This document shows positions 1-11,317 of a DNA stretch of 64,000 nucleotides, one piece after another. A program made the position numbers and the translations under genes. How positions within the stretch are numbered: position 1 is the stretch's first letter; the number at the start of each line of letters is the position of its first letter. The notes beneath the pieces are model-generated. The model did not search any database. It saw only the letters and a list, made by a program, of their open reading frames with translations, and was not told the origin of the DNA. Source of the stretch: Hydrogenophaga sp. (GTDB taxonomy: Bacteria > Pseudomonadota > Gammaproteobacteria > Burkholderiales > Burkholderiaceae_C); NCBI GenBank assembly GCA_016741995.1, contig JACVCO010000009.1:1-64000 (forward strand), read 5' to 3'.

Positions 1-1374
1 GCCATGGAGGGTGCGGGCAAGCTCATCGAGGACGACGAGCTGCGCGAGGCCATGCACGAGAAAGGCCTGGGCACGCCGGCCACGCGCGCGGCCACCATCG
101 AAGGCCTGCTGGCCGAGAAGTACATGCTGCGTGAAGGCCGCGAGCTCATCCCCACCGCCAAGGCCTTCCAGCTCATGACGCTGCTGCGCGGGCTGGAGGT
201 GGAGGACCTCTCCAAGCCCGAGCTCACGGGCGAGTGGGAATACAAGCTCGCGCAGATGGAGCACGGCAAGCTGTCGCGCGACGCCTTCATGGCCGAGATC
301 GCGGCCATGACCGAGCGCCTGGTGAAGAAGGCCAAGGAGTACGACCGCGACACCGTGCCCGGCGACTACGCCACGCTCACCACGCCCTGCCCCAACTGCG
401 GTGGCGTGGTGAAGGAAAACTACCGCCGCTTCGCGTGCACCGGCGCCGATGGCAACAGCGAAGGCTGCGGTTTCTCGTTCACCAAGTCGCCCGCCGGGCG
501 CACCTTCGAAACCGCGGAGGCCAACGCCTTCCTGCGCGACAAGCACATCGGCCCGCTGGAGGGCTTCCGCTCCAAGGCGGGCTGGCCCTTTGTGGCCGAA
601 CTGGTGCTCAAGCGCAGCGAGGAAGACAACAACTGGAAGCTCGAGTTCGACTTCGGTGACGACCGCAAAGACGAAGAGACCGGCGAGCTGGTCGACTTCT
701 CGGCCAGCGAATCGCTGGGCGCGTGCCCCAAGTGCGGCGGCGCGGTGCACGAGCACGGTGCCAACTACGTGTGCGAGCGCGCCGTGCCCACCGCGAAGCA
801 ACCCACGCCGAGCTGCGACTTCAAGAGCGGCAAGATCATCCTGCAGCAGCCGGTGGCGCGCGAGCAGATGAGCAAGCTGCTGGCCACCGGCAAAACCGAT
901 CTGCTCGACAAGTTCGTCTCCATGCGCACGCGCCGCCCGTTCAAGGCCTTCCTGGCCTGGGACGCCGAGGCCGGCAAGGTGAACTTCGAGTTCGAAAAAC
1001 GCGACAGCAAGTACCCGCCGCGCAAGAGCGCCGCGCGCCCGACGGCCAAGGCCGCTGCGCCGGAGAAGAAGGCCGCACCGGCCAAGAAGGCGCCGGCCGC
1101 GAAGAAAGCCCCCGCCGAGAAGAAGGCCCCGCGCAAGACCACCGCGGCCACCGGCAAGCAGCCCAGCGCCGCGCTCGCCGCGGTCATCGGGGAAGGCGCG
1201 GTGTCGCGCCCCGAGGTCGTCAAGAAGCTGTGGGACTACATCAAGGCCAACGGCCTGCAGGACGCCAAGGACAAGCGCCGCATCAATGCCGATGCCAAGC
1301 TGCGCCCGGTGTTCGGCAAGGACTCGGTGACCATGTTCGAGATCGCGGGCCTGGTGGGCAATCACCTCAGTTGA
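1..1374 (+). CDS. topB: DNA topoisomerase III, C-terminal part (5' end outside window), with Lys/Ala-rich linker and C-terminal SWIB/MDM2-like domain
   Basis: Open frame from window start; GLGTPATRAATIEGLL motif typical of type IA topoisomerases, Cys-rich zinc-finger-like segments (CPNCGG, CPKCGG), terminal SRPEVVKKLWDYIKANGLQDAKDKRRINADAKLRPVFG = SWIB-like. Confidence 0.9.
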   Translation, partial: AMEGAGKLIEDDELREAMHEKGLGTPATRAATIEGLLAEKYMLREGRELIPTAKAFQLMTLLRGLEVEDLSKPELTGEWEYKLAQMEHGKLSRDAFMAEIAAMTERLVKKAKEYDRDTVPGDYATLTTPCPNCGGVVKENYRRFACTGADGNSEGCGFSFTKSPAGRTFETAEANAFLRDKHIGPLEGFRSKAGWPFVAELVLKRSEEDNNWKLEFDFGDDRKDEETGELVDFSASESLGACPKCGGAVHEHGANYVCERAVPTAKQPTPSCDFKSGKIILQQPVAREQMSKLLATGKTDLLDKFVSMRTRRPFKAFLAWDAEAGKVNFEFEKRDSKYPPRKSAARPTAKAAAPEKKAAPAKKAPAAKKAPAEKKAPRKTTAATGKQPSAALAAVIGEGAVSRPEVVKKLWDYIKANGLQDAKDKRRINADAKLRPVFGKDSVTMFEIAGLVGNHLS

Positions 1375-1400
1375 GCCCTTTCCACCCTGGAGACCGACCC

Positions 1401-2045
1401 ATGAGCCTCAAGCTGTACTACGCCTCCGGCGCCTGTTCCTTCGTGCCACACACGGCCCTCGAACTGGCCGGCGCCACCTTCGAGCCCTCGCTGGTGAAGC
1501 TGCACCGCGGCGAGCAGCGCACGCCCGAGTACCTCGCCATCAACCCGCGCGGCCAAGTGCCCGTGCTGGAGGACGGCGGCGAGGTGATCACGCAGATCGT
1601 GGCCATCCTGCTGCACCTGGACGCGAAGTTCCCGCAGGCCCACCTGCTGCCCGCCAGTGGGGTGGCGCGTTCGCGCGCGCTGCAGACGCTGGTGTGGATG
1701 AACAACACCGTGCACCCCACCTTCACGCACGTGTTCATGCCCAACAAGTTCGCGCCCGACGAGACCACGCAGCAGGCGGTGAAGGCGCACGCGGTGCAGG
1801 CCTACCGCGGCCTGCTGGCCGAGATCGAAGCGCTGGCCGGGAAGGCCTCGCCCTGGCTGGGTGGCGAACACCCGGGCGTGCTCGACGCCTACGCGCTCAC
1901 GCTGCTGCGCTGGGGCGGCTTCGCCGGCATCGACCCGCAGACCCTGCCGCAAACCTGGGCGCTGGTGCAGCGTTTCGCGGCCCTGCCCGCGGTGGCGCGC
2001 GTGGTCGAGCGCGAGCGCCTGGAGCTGAACGTCTACAAGGCCTGA
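1401..2045 (+). CDS. Glutathione S-transferase family protein
   Basis: MSLKLYYASGACSFVPHTALELAGATFEPSLVKL...NPRGQVPVLEDG, GST N-terminal thioredoxin-like fold. Confidence 0.9.
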   Translation: MSLKLYYASGACSFVPHTALELAGATFEPSLVKLHRGEQRTPEYLAINPRGQVPVLEDGGEVITQIVAILLHLDAKFPQAHLLPASGVARSRALQTLVWMNNTVHPTFTHVFMPNKFAPDETTQQAVKAHAVQAYRGLLAEIEALAGKASPWLGGEHPGVLDAYALTLLRWGGFAGIDPQTLPQTWALVQRFAALPAVARVVERERLELNVYKA

Positions 2046-2060
2046 GGCCGCGCCCGCCGC

Positions 2061-3611
2061 TCAGTCGGCGGGGTCGTGCTTGGGCGCGAAGCGCACCGAG
2101 ATGCGCAGCCCCGGGTGCGCGGGGCGCTCGGGGTGGGCGTCTTCCATGTGCAGCGTCGCGCCGTGCTGCTGCGCGATCTCCTGCACGATGGCCAGGCCCA
2201 GGCCCGAGCCGTCGACGTTGGTGCCGAGCGCGCGGTAGAAGGGCTGCAGCACCAGGCCGCGCTCGTTGGCGGGAATGCCCGGCCCGTTGTCTTCCACCTG
2301 CACGATCTGCACGCCACCGAAGCGGTCCACCAGCACCCGCGCGGTGACGATGCCGCCCTTGCCGCTGTAGGCGATCGCGTTGTCCACCAGGTTGCGCACC
2401 ATCTCCTGCAGCAGCGTGGGGTTGCCCGTGATGAGCATTTCGGGCGGTACTTCGTCGATGCCTTCGAGGCCGAGATCCACGCCGTGCTCGAGCGCGCGCG
2501 GCACCGAGTCGCGCACCACCCCGGCCACCAGCCGGGCCAGGTCCACCGGACCGCTCGGCAGGGCGCGGCCGGTGGTTTCGGCGCGCGCCAGGGCCAACAG
2601 CTGGCTCACGGTGTGGTTGGCGCGCACGGCCGAGCGCGCAATCTGCTGCAGCGAGGCACGCAGGCCGGCCGGATCGGCCTCGCGCTGGGCCAGTTCGGCC
2701 TGCATGCGCAGGCCGGCCAACGGGGTCTTGAGCTGGTGCGCCGCGTCGGCGAGGAAGCGCCGCTGTGTGTTGAGCGAAACCTTCAGCCGCGCGAGCAGGT
2801 CGTTGATGGATGACACCAGCGGGGCCACCTCCTGCGGCACGTCGAGCTCCTCGATCGGGCTCAGGTCGTCGGGCCGCCGCGCGCGGATGCGCTGTTCGAG
2901 ATCGGACAAGGGGCGGATGCCACGCACCAGCGCAAGCCACACCAGCAGCACCGCCAGCGGCAGGATCACGAACTGCGGAACCATCACGCCCTTGATGATT
3001 TCGTTGGCCAGTGTGGAGCGCCGGCCCGTGGTTTCGGCCACCTGCAGCAGCACCGGGCGCAGCGGATCGGGCCGCGCGAGCCAGGTGTAGGCCACCCGCA
3101 CCGTGTTGCCGCGCATGATGTCGTCGCGCTGGCGCACGCGCCCGGCCTCGGGCACCTCCTCAAGTGGCGGTGAGGGCAGGTCGAGCTCGCCGCCGATGTG
3201 CTCGCCGCGCGCATTGCGCAACTGGTAGTAGAGAAGGTCGGTTTCGTCGGCGCGCAGCAGATCGCGGGCCTGGCTGTCGAGCTCGAAGCGGGCTTCGCCG
3301 TTGTGCACGACGACCAGCTGTGCCAGGGCCTGCAGGTTGAATTCCAGTGCGCGATCGAACGGCTTGTTGGCAATGCCCTGCGCCACGATCCAGGTGAGGG
3401 CCAGCGACAGCGGCCACAGCAGCAGCAGGGGCGTGAGCATCCAGTCCAGGATTTCGCCGAACAGGCTGCGCTGCTCGCGCTGGAACAGCCCGAAAGACAT
3501 CGGGCTGGCGCGCCGCTCGGTGGGCAGCGCCGCTTCGCCGGTGGCCCGCTCGCGCGACGGCCCGTCCGGGGGCGGGGCGATGGTGCGCAGCTCCGGCGCG
3601 GGCAGGGTCAC
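2061..3611 (-). CDS. Two-component sensor histidine kinase (TctE/QseC-like)
   Basis: HAMP/HisKA (FLADAAHQLKTPLAGLRMQAELA) and HATPase (VEDNGPGIP, GSGLGLAIVQEI); GTG start at 3611 overlapping the response-regulator stop, or ATG at 3500. Confidence 0.9.
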   Translation of the reverse strand: MTLPAPELRTIAPPPDGPSRERATGEAALPTERRASPMSFGLFQREQRSLFGEILDWMLTPLLLLWPLSLALTWIVAQGIANKPFDRALEFNLQALAQLVVVHNGEARFELDSQARDLLRADETDLLYYQLRNARGEHIGGELDLPSPPLEEVPEAGRVRQRDDIMRGNTVRVAYTWLARPDPLRPVLLQVAETTGRRSTLANEIIKGVMVPQFVILPLAVLLVWLALVRGIRPLSDLEQRIRARRPDDLSPIEELDVPQEVAPLVSSINDLLARLKVSLNTQRRFLADAAHQLKTPLAGLRMQAELAQREADPAGLRASLQQIARSAVRANHTVSQLLALARAETTGRALPSGPVDLARLVAGVVRDSVPRALEHGVDLGLEGIDEVPPEMLITGNPTLLQEMVRNLVDNAIAYSGKGGIVTARVLVDRFGGVQIVQVEDNGPGIPANERGLVLQPFYRALGTNVDGSGLGLAIVQEIAQQHGATLHMEDAHPERPAHPGLRISVRFAPKHDPAD

Positions 3612-4276
3612 ACCTTCTCCAGGCAGTAGCCCAGCCCGCGCACGGTGGCGATGCGGATCGGTCCTTTCTCGATCTTCTTGCGCAGGCGGTGGATGTAGAC
3701 CTCGATGGCGTTGTTGCTCACCTCTTCGCCCCACTCGCACAGCCGCTCGACGAGCTGGTCCTTGCTGACCAGGCGGCCCGCGCGCTGCAACAGCACCTCG
3801 AGCAGGCCGAGTTCGCGCGCCGAGAGCTCCACCATCTTGCCGTCGATGGTCGCGACGCGCCCGGCCTGGTCGTATTCCAGCGGGCCGTGGCGGATGGTGT
3901 TGGTGCTGCCGCCCATGCCACGGCGCGAGAGCGCACGCACGCGTGCTTCGAGTTCCTGCAGCGAGAACGGCTTGGCCATGTAGTCGTCGGCGCCGAGGTC
4001 CAGCCCCTTAACGCGTTCTTCCACGCTGTCGGTTGCGGTGAGGATGAGCACCGGCATGGCCGAGCCGCGCGAGCGCAGGCGTTTGAGCACATCGAGCCCG
4101 TGCAGGCGAGGCAGGCCGAGATCGAGGATGAGCAGGTCGAACTCGTTGTTCGTCAGCAAGGCGGCGTCGGCCTCGGTGCCGCTGGCGACGTGGTCCACCG
4201 CCGCACCGGTCGCGCGCAAGCTGCGCAGCAGGCCGTCGGCCAGCACCTGGTCATCCTCGGCGATCAGGATGCGCAT
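3608..4276 (-). CDS. OmpR-family response regulator (TctD/QseB-like)
   Basis: MRILIAEDDQVLADGLLRSL..., LILDLGLPRLHGLDVL, winged-helix C-terminus; overlaps HK. Confidence 0.92.
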   Translation of the reverse strand: MRILIAEDDQVLADGLLRSLRATGAAVDHVASGTEADAALLTNNEFDLLILDLGLPRLHGLDVLKRLRSRGSAMPVLILTATDSVEERVKGLDLGADDYMAKPFSLQELEARVRALSRRGMGGSTNTIRHGPLEYDQAGRVATIDGKMVELSARELGLLEVLLQRAGRLVSKDQLVERLCEWGEEVSNNAIEVYIHRLRKKIEKGPIRIATVRGLGYCLEKV

Positions 4277-4336
4277 GGCGTGTCTCCTCGTTGTGTGCGG
4301 GCCATTGTAGGTTTGCCCCTCGCCGTGGCGCTGCCC

Positions 4337-4810
4337 TCAGGCCTGCGCGTAGGCTTCCAGGCCGAGGGCCACCACGGTGGCCACGTCGCCGCCGACCTGG
4401 GTGGCGAACTCGGCCTCGGCCCGCGCCACGGCGCGCCGGAAGGCGTCGAGCCAGAGCAGCCCGTCGGGGGTGAAGACGATGCGCCGCGCCCGTGCATCGA
4501 GCGGATCGGTCTCGCGCTGCACCAGGCCCCAGGCCTCGCACTGCGTCACCAGGTCACCCATGGCCTGCTTGCTCATGCCGGCGTTGTGCGCCAGCTCGGT
4601 GAGCCGCGAGCCGCGCAGCGAGAGATGGCGCGTGATGTGCACGTGCGCGGCACCCACCTGGTCGCGCGCGGCCAGATTGGACAGGGCCAGCGGCACCTGT
4701 GCGTCGTGCGCCATGAGGTGCAGCACGCGGGCATCGAAGCGGCGCAGCGCGTCGCCCAGCAGCCGGCCCAGGTGGCCGCCGCGCCAGCGGTCGTCGGGCG
4801 GGGCATTCAT
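4337..4810 (-). CDS. MarR-family transcriptional regulator
   Basis: RLTELAHNAGMSKQAMGDLVTQCEAWGLVQRETDPLDARARRIVFTPDG wHTH. Confidence 0.8.
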   Translation of the reverse strand: MNAPPDDRWRGGHLGRLLGDALRRFDARVLHLMAHDAQVPLALSNLAARDQVGAAHVHITRHLSLRGSRLTELAHNAGMSKQAMGDLVTQCEAWGLVQRETDPLDARARRIVFTPDGLLWLDAFRRAVARAEAEFATQVGGDVATVVALGLEAYAQA

Positions 4811-4848
4811 GGGGGCAAATGGTAAGGCAAACTGACCAAATATTGAGG

Positions 4849-4903
4849 TTGTTGCCGGGTATCTCGCCGCTACACTGCTGGCCATGCATCCAGTGCTGGA
4901 TGC
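4849..4903 (+). promoter_or_regulatory. Putative recA sigma70 promoter (TTGTTG-N16-TACACT) followed by 18-bp perfect palindrome GCATCCAG-TG-CTGGATGC (4886-4903)
   Basis: Sequence read directly; palindrome lies at/after the predicted start site; overlapping CTGG-N8-ACAG at 4896-4911. Confidence 0.45.
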
Positions 4904-4964
4904 GATCACAGGTCAGGCGGTTCGCCGCAAAGTCAACACCCACTCACCGCTCAGGAGCCACCGA

Positions 4965-6071
<1,107 letters not shown>

Positions 6072-6077
6072 TCGGTC

Positions 6078-6542
6078 GTGGGCTTCGACAAGCCCTCGCT
6101 CAAGGGCCGCGCGCTGCGCCTGTTGGCGCAGCGTGAACACTCGCGGGCCGAACTGCAACGCAAGCTCGCCACGCACGAGGAAACGCCGGGTGAGCTCGCC
6201 CGGGCGCTGGATGAATTGCAGGCCAAGGGCTTCATCGACGAACAGCGCGTGATCGACTCTGTGGTGCACCGCCGCGCGGCCCGTCTCGGCGCGTCGCGCG
6301 TGCGCCAGGAGCTGCAGGCCAAAGGCCTGCCCGCCGAGGCGGTGGCGCAGGCGGTGGGCGCCCTGCGCGGCAGCGAGCTCGAGCGCGCGCGCGAGGTCTG
6401 GCGCAAGAAGTTCGGCCACCTGCCGCCGCCGGCCGACGCGGCGCAGCGCGCGCGGCAGATGCGTTTCCTGGCGTCGCGCGGCTTTGCCACCGCTGTGATC
6501 CGCCAGCTGGTTCAGGGGGCCGCGCAAGAGTTGCCCGATTGA
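6078..6542 (+). CDS. recX: Regulatory protein RecX
   Basis: Directly downstream of recA, GTG start; [23 protein letters not shown]...[13 protein letters not shown]. Confidence 0.95.
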   Translation: MGFDKPSLKGRALRLLAQREHSRAELQRKLATHEETPGELARALDELQAKGFIDEQRVIDSVVHRRAARLGASRVRQELQAKGLPAEAVAQAVGALRGSELERAREVWRKKFGHLPPPADAAQRARQMRFLASRGFATAVIRQLVQGAAQELPD

Positions 6543-6630
6543 GCGGTCCACGCGACCCGTCGCGCCCGATGCGCCGCCTGGTGGGCCCCTAGAATCCGCC
6601 CGCCGATCCGTCGCAATCCGGGAGAAACGC

Positions 6631-8400
6631 TTGACCAGCGCATCGCAAGGGCCGTCGCCCGTCGAACCGCCATCGCCCCAGCGGGCCGGCCCGCCATTGA
6701 TCGGCATCGACCTCGGAACCACCCACAGTGCCATCGCCTGCTGGCAAGGCGGCGAGCCGCGCCTGATCCCGAACGCCCTGGGCCACACGCTCACACCTTC
6801 CGTCGTCAGCGTCGACGAGGCCGGCCACGTGCTGGTTGGCCAGGCGGCGCAGGACCGACGGATTTCGCACCCGCAGCAAACGGCCGAGGTCTTCAAACGC
6901 GCCATGGGCAGCGCCAAGCGCTTTCGCCTCGGTGCACGGGAGTTCGGCCCCGAGGAGCTCTCCAGCCTCGTGCTCGGCAGCCTCAAGCGCGACGCCGAGG
7001 CCGCGCTGGGGCAGGCCATTCACGAGGCCGTGATCAGCGTACCCGCCTACTTCAACGACACGCAACGCAAGGCCACCAAAGTCGCGGCCGAGCTGGCCGG
7101 CCTGCGCGTGCTGCGGCTCATCAACGAGCCCACCGCCGCGGCGCTGGCCTTCGGCCTGCACCGCCGCAACGACGAAACCAGTTTCCTGGTGTTCGATCTC
7201 GGCGGCGGCACCTTCGACGTGAGCATCGTCGAGCTGTTCGATGGCGTGGTGGAGGTCAAGGCCTCCACCGGCGACAACTACCTCGGCGGTGAGGACTTCA
7301 CACAGGCCGTGGCCAACGCGCTGATGCAGCAACTGGGCCTGACGCCGCAGCGGCTCGAAGCCGATGGCCAGCTGCGCAACCGGCTTCATGGCCTGGCCGA
7401 ACACGTCAAGCGCGCCCTGAGCACGGAGAAGAATGTTCGCGGGCGCTTCGCGTGGGACGGCCAGGAGCGCGACTACGCGCTCGACGAGGCCACGCTCGAA
7501 ACGCTGTGCGCCGACCTGATCGCCCGCTTGCGCAGCCCGGTCGAACGCGCCGTGCGCGACTCGCGCTTGCGGCCGGATGCCTTGAGCCATGTGGTCATGG
7601 TCGGCGGGGCGAGCCGCATGCCGCTGGTGAGAAAGATCGTCACGCGCATGTTCGGGCGCTTCCCGGACGTGAGCATCGATCCCGACCACGCCATTGCCTT
7701 GGGCGCCGCGACGCAGGCGGCCCTGATCGCGCAGGACGAGGCGCTGTCGGAGGTGTTGATGACCGACGTCTGCCCCTACTCGCTGGGGGTGGAGGTGTCC
7801 GAGCAGATCTCGGCCACGCAGTCGGTGCATGGGCTGTTCTCGCCTGTCATCGAGCGCAACACCGTGGTGCCCGCGAGCCGAACCGGCACGTATCACACCG
7901 TGGCCGATGGGCAGCGCGTGCTGGCCCTGAACGTGTACCAGGGCGAACACCGCTTCGTGCGCGACAACGTTCACCTGGGCAGCCTCACGGTGCCGGTGCC
8001 GCCGCTCAAGCGGGGCGAAGTCACGGTCGAGGTGCGGTTCACGTACGACGTGTCGGGGCTGCTCGAGATCGATGCCACCGTCGTCAACACCGGTGAGACC
8101 CACAGCCTGGCCTTGCTCGGCAATGCGTCGTCCTTGAGCGAAGAAGAAGTGGCACAGCGCAAGGACAACCTGGCCCGGCTCAAGATCCATCCGCGCGACG
8201 ACATGCCCAACAAGGTCGTGGTCACCCGACTGGAGCGCCTGTACGCCGAGCACTCCGGGCCGTTGCGCGAAGCCGTCGGCCGCGTGCTGACCGAGTTCAT
8301 GGCCGCCCTGGCGACCCAGGATCCCGAGCACATCGCGCGCGACCGCAAACGCGTCAGCCAGTGGCTGGAGCAACTGGACGTTTCGCCGCTGGGCCCGTGA
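6631..8400 (+). CDS. hscC: Hsp70-family chaperone, HscC type
   Basis: TTG start with upstream [53 protein letters not shown]; shorter than DnaK, adjacent J-protein. Confidence 0.88.
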   Translation: MTSASQGPSPVEPPSPQRAGPPLIGIDLGTTHSAIACWQGGEPRLIPNALGHTLTPSVVSVDEAGHVLVGQAAQDRRISHPQQTAEVFKRAMGSAKRFRLGAREFGPEELSSLVLGSLKRDAEAALGQAIHEAVISVPAYFNDTQRKATKVAAELAGLRVLRLINEPTAAALAFGLHRRNDETSFLVFDLGGGTFDVSIVELFDGVVEVKASTGDNYLGGEDFTQAVANALMQQLGLTPQRLEADGQLRNRLHGLAEHVKRALSTEKNVRGRFAWDGQERDYALDEATLETLCADLIARLRSPVERAVRDSRLRPDALSHVVMVGGASRMPLVRKIVTRMFGRFPDVSIDPDHAIALGAATQAALIAQDEALSEVLMTDVCPYSLGVEVSEQISATQSVHGLFSPVIERNTVVPASRTGTYHTVADGQRVLALNVYQGEHRFVRDNVHLGSLTVPVPPLKRGEVTVEVRFTYDVSGLLEIDATVVNTGETHSLALLGNASSLSEEEVAQRKDNLARLKIHPRDDMPNKVVVTRLERLYAEHSGPLREAVGRVLTEFMAALATQDPEHIARDRKRVSQWLEQLDVSPLGP

Positions 8401-8415
8401 CGGCCACCTCGACCC

Positions 8416-10296
8416 ATGTCTTCTCACCACCCCTGGAACGAACTCGGGCTCGACGGCCCCGCCGACAGCCGCACCATCCGGCGCTGCTACGCGGCCCTGG
8501 CCAAACAGCACCGCCCCGACACCGATCCGCAAGGATTCCAGCGCCTGCGTGCGGCTTACGAAGCGGCGTTGCAGTGGGTCGCCGACGAAGACGGCCCGGC
8601 GCCCGCGCCGCCCATCGATGAACCCGCCGCGGCCGCGATCGATGAGACCGATGGGGCCGATGCGGGCGGGATGGTCGAGGCGATGGCCAACCCGCCGCCC
8701 GCCATCGACGAGGGGCCACAAGACGACTGGCGCCGGCAGGTGCAGGCCTTGATCGATCTGTCCGAGGCGCGCGGTGCGGAGGCCGGGGGCAGCGGCCCGG
8801 GGCAGGAAGGCCTGGTGGCGCTGGTGCAGCGCGTGATGGCCCACCCCGCCAACGAAAACCTGAACCTGGCGCGCGAAACCGAGGGCGTGCTGGTCACGCT
8901 GGCGGCGCGCAGCGATGCCTGGCCTGTCGAAGCGGTCGACCTGGTGTGGCAGCACTACGCCCTGGAGCACCGGTTGGCGTTTTCCGTGGCCTGGCACCCG
9001 GTGCACCAGATCCACCGCCGCCTGGAAGACGCGCGGCAATGGCGACAAGTCACCCAGATGGCGCAGACCGATCCGGCGAGCCCGGAGGGCATGCTGTTCC
9101 ATGCGCCAACCTTGGCGGGGCGGTTGCGGTGGTGGTTTGCCGGCGCGGTCCGTGCCCGTTCCATGTCCGTCATCGAATGGGTGCGCGCATGGCAGCCGGC
9201 GCGCATGGCCGATCTGAACCCGGCTTCGGTGGCCACGCTGGAGCGGATGGCGGCCTGGATCGGGCGCTTGCCGGTGCTGGGGCCGCTGGGCATGCTTCTG
9301 CTGATCGCCCAGGCCTTGTTGTGGCAGTTCCAGGTGGCGGCCTGGTGGCCATCCCTCGGCAACGACTGGCCCAACCAGGTGTGGCTCTGGGGCGTGCTGA
9401 TCTACCTGGGCCTCATGGCCGCGAAGCGCTGGGCCCTACCCTGGCTGCAGACGGCGAACGCGCGCCACCCGCGTACCGCGGATGGCGCGGAACTTCTGGC
9501 GGCCGGTGGCGTGGTGCTGGCCCATGCCGTGGGAGCGGCCGCTCCTGTGCTGTGGGCGGTGGTCGGCCTGCTCTGTGGCTCGCTCATGCTGGGCTTGCGG
9601 GCGCTGCATGCCCGCCAGGTGCAGTTGGGGCGGCTGTCCCTGGGCATGCCGCTGTTCGGGGTGCTGATGCTGATGTTGCTCGGTGTCCTGCCCTTCGCGG
9701 CCACGGCACCCCAGCACTTTCATCTCATGTGGGCACTGTTGGCGATCGCGGTGCTGCAGCCGCACCTGCCGCATCCGCCCCTCGTGCTCGACGAGCGGGC
9801 CCGGCGCTTCCTCTGGCGTTCCGATCCGGCCAGGGGCTTCGATGCGCGGGCGACCTGTGGCGCGCTCGTGCTGGCCATGGTGGCCTGGTCGGCGGTGATC
9901 CTGTGGATGGGCCCGGCCTATGATGCGTCGCCGTGGGCCGGTGTCGGCGCGCTGCTGGTGTACGCCCCGTGGTTGCTATTGGGTTGGTTGACGTTCGCGG
10001 GCAGCACGGCGCAGCGTCTGGCGAGCGGTACCGCTCTCGTGCTGGCCTTTGTGGTGGGCGTGTCCCTGGTGGCCAATGACGGGCTGCTTGGCCGGGCGGG
10101 GGCGTGTCAGGTGGCGGTGGCCCTGCTGGGCTCCGCCCAGGCCCTGTGGACGCTGTGGCAAAGCCGCGCGGGCCGGCCCGCGCCGGCCCCGCAGGACGTG
10201 GCGCCCCAGGCGCCGTCGTCCTGGTGGCGTTTCTGGTGGATTCCGCTGCTGATCTACGGCTTCATCCGGCTGGCATCGGGCTTGGCCGGCGCCTGA
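8416..10296 (+). CDS. Membrane J-domain protein (DjlB/DjlC-like HscC co-chaperone)
   Basis: N-terminal NELGLDGPADSRTIRRCYAALAKQHRPDTDPQGFQRLRAAYEAAL with HRPD at the HPD position; C-terminal multiple TM segments. Confidence 0.82.
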   Translation: MSSHHPWNELGLDGPADSRTIRRCYAALAKQHRPDTDPQGFQRLRAAYEAALQWVADEDGPAPAPPIDEPAAAAIDETDGADAGGMVEAMANPPPAIDEGPQDDWRRQVQALIDLSEARGAEAGGSGPGQEGLVALVQRVMAHPANENLNLARETEGVLVTLAARSDAWPVEAVDLVWQHYALEHRLAFSVAWHPVHQIHRRLEDARQWRQVTQMAQTDPASPEGMLFHAPTLAGRLRWWFAGAVRARSMSVIEWVRAWQPARMADLNPASVATLERMAAWIGRLPVLGPLGMLLLIAQALLWQFQVAAWWPSLGNDWPNQVWLWGVLIYLGLMAAKRWALPWLQTANARHPRTADGAELLAAGGVVLAHAVGAAAPVLWAVVGLLCGSLMLGLRALHARQVQLGRLSLGMPLFGVLMLMLLGVLPFAATAPQHFHLMWALLAIAVLQPHLPHPPLVLDERARRFLWRSDPARGFDARATCGALVLAMVAWSAVILWMGPAYDASPWAGVGALLVYAPWLLLGWLTFAGSTAQRLASGTALVLAFVVGVSLVANDGLLGRAGACQVAVALLGSAQALWTLWQSRAGRPAPAPQDVAPQAPSSWWRFWWIPLLIYGFIRLASGLAGA

Positions 10297-10312
10297 GCCG
10301 TGGCCGCGGGCT

Positions 10313-11239
10313 TCACAGCCCGAGCATCAGCTTGAGGTTCTGAACCGCGGCGCCACTGGCACCCTTGCCCAGGTTGTCCAGGCGCGCGATCAGCACCGCG
10401 TGACGGTGCGTTTCGTTGGCGAACACACGCAACTCGATCAGGTTGGTGTCGTTGAGCGCGGTGGCGTCGAGCTTGCCGTCGGCGGTGGGCGGCAGCACTT
10501 TCACAAACCCACCCGCGGCCTCGCTGGCGGCGTAGTGCTTCACCAGCGCATCGTGCAGGTCGGCCGCGCCGGGCCGGCCGGGCAGGCTGTCCAGGTGCAG
10601 CGGCAACTGCACCAGCATGCCCTGGCGGAAGTTGCTCACCGCGGGGATGAAGATGGGGCGGCGCTTGAGGCCGGTGAGCGCCATGATCTCGGGCAGGTGC
10701 TTGTGCGACAGGCCGAGCGCGTAGGCCTCGAACAACGGCGCGGTGCCGGCCTCGTAGGCTTCGATCATCGCGCGGCCGCCACCCGAATAGCCACTGACGG
10801 AAGGCAGCGACAGCGGGAAGTCGGCAGGGATCAGGCCGGCGTCCACCAGGGGGCGGATCAGCGCGATCGCACCCGTGGCGTAGCAGCCGGGGTTGGCCAC
10901 GCGGTCCGCCTGCTTCACGGCTTGTGCCTGCGTGGCGGTGAGCTCGGGAAAGCCGTAGACCCAGCCCGATGCCGTGCGGTGCGCGGTGGAGGCGTCGATG
11001 ATGCGCGGCTTGCGGCCGGGCAGGCCATCGACCATGGCCACCGACTCGCGCGCCGCGTCGTCGTGCAGGCACAGCACAACGAGATCGGCCCGCGCCATCA
11101 GTTCGCGCTTGGCTTCGGGGTCTTTGCGGCGCTCGGGCGCGATGCCGAGCAGTTGCACGCCGGGTTCCTGCAGCAGGCGTTCGCGGATCTGCAGGCCGGT
11201 GGTGCCGGCTTCGCCGTCGATGAAGATCTGATGGGCCAT
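10313..11239 (-). CDS. argC: N-acetyl-gamma-glutamyl-phosphate reductase (type 2)
   Basis: [48 protein letters not shown]. Confidence 0.95.
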   Translation of the reverse strand: MAHQIFIDGEAGTTGLQIRERLLQEPGVQLLGIAPERRKDPEAKRELMARADLVVLCLHDDAARESVAMVDGLPGRKPRIIDASTAHRTASGWVYGFPELTATQAQAVKQADRVANPGCYATGAIALIRPLVDAGLIPADFPLSLPSVSGYSGGGRAMIEAYEAGTAPLFEAYALGLSHKHLPEIMALTGLKRRPIFIPAVSNFRQGMLVQLPLHLDSLPGRPGAADLHDALVKHYAASEAAGGFVKVLPPTADGKLDATALNDTNLIELRVFANETHRHAVLIARLDNLGKGASGAAVQNLKLMLGL

Positions 11240-11302
11240 GTGCAGTCCTCGGAGATCGATGAGCCGACGAACGCCCTTGCGATGCGGCGCCGCGACCCGG
11301 TT

Positions 11303-11317
11303 TGGTGCATTGCACCA
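11303..11317. promoter_or_regulatory. 15-bp perfect palindrome TGGTGCA-T-TGCACCA in argC-sucC divergent promoter region
   Basis: Read directly from sequence. Confidence 0.4.

Noticed and set aside
6589-9102. 837-aa antisense ORF opposite hscC and the J-protein
   Set aside because: Shadow ORF over confident Hsp70 coding sequence
11303-11317. Palindrome as a classic NtrC site
   Set aside because: NtrC sites are TGCACC-N5-GGTGCA; here the half sites are in the opposite order with a 1-bp spacer
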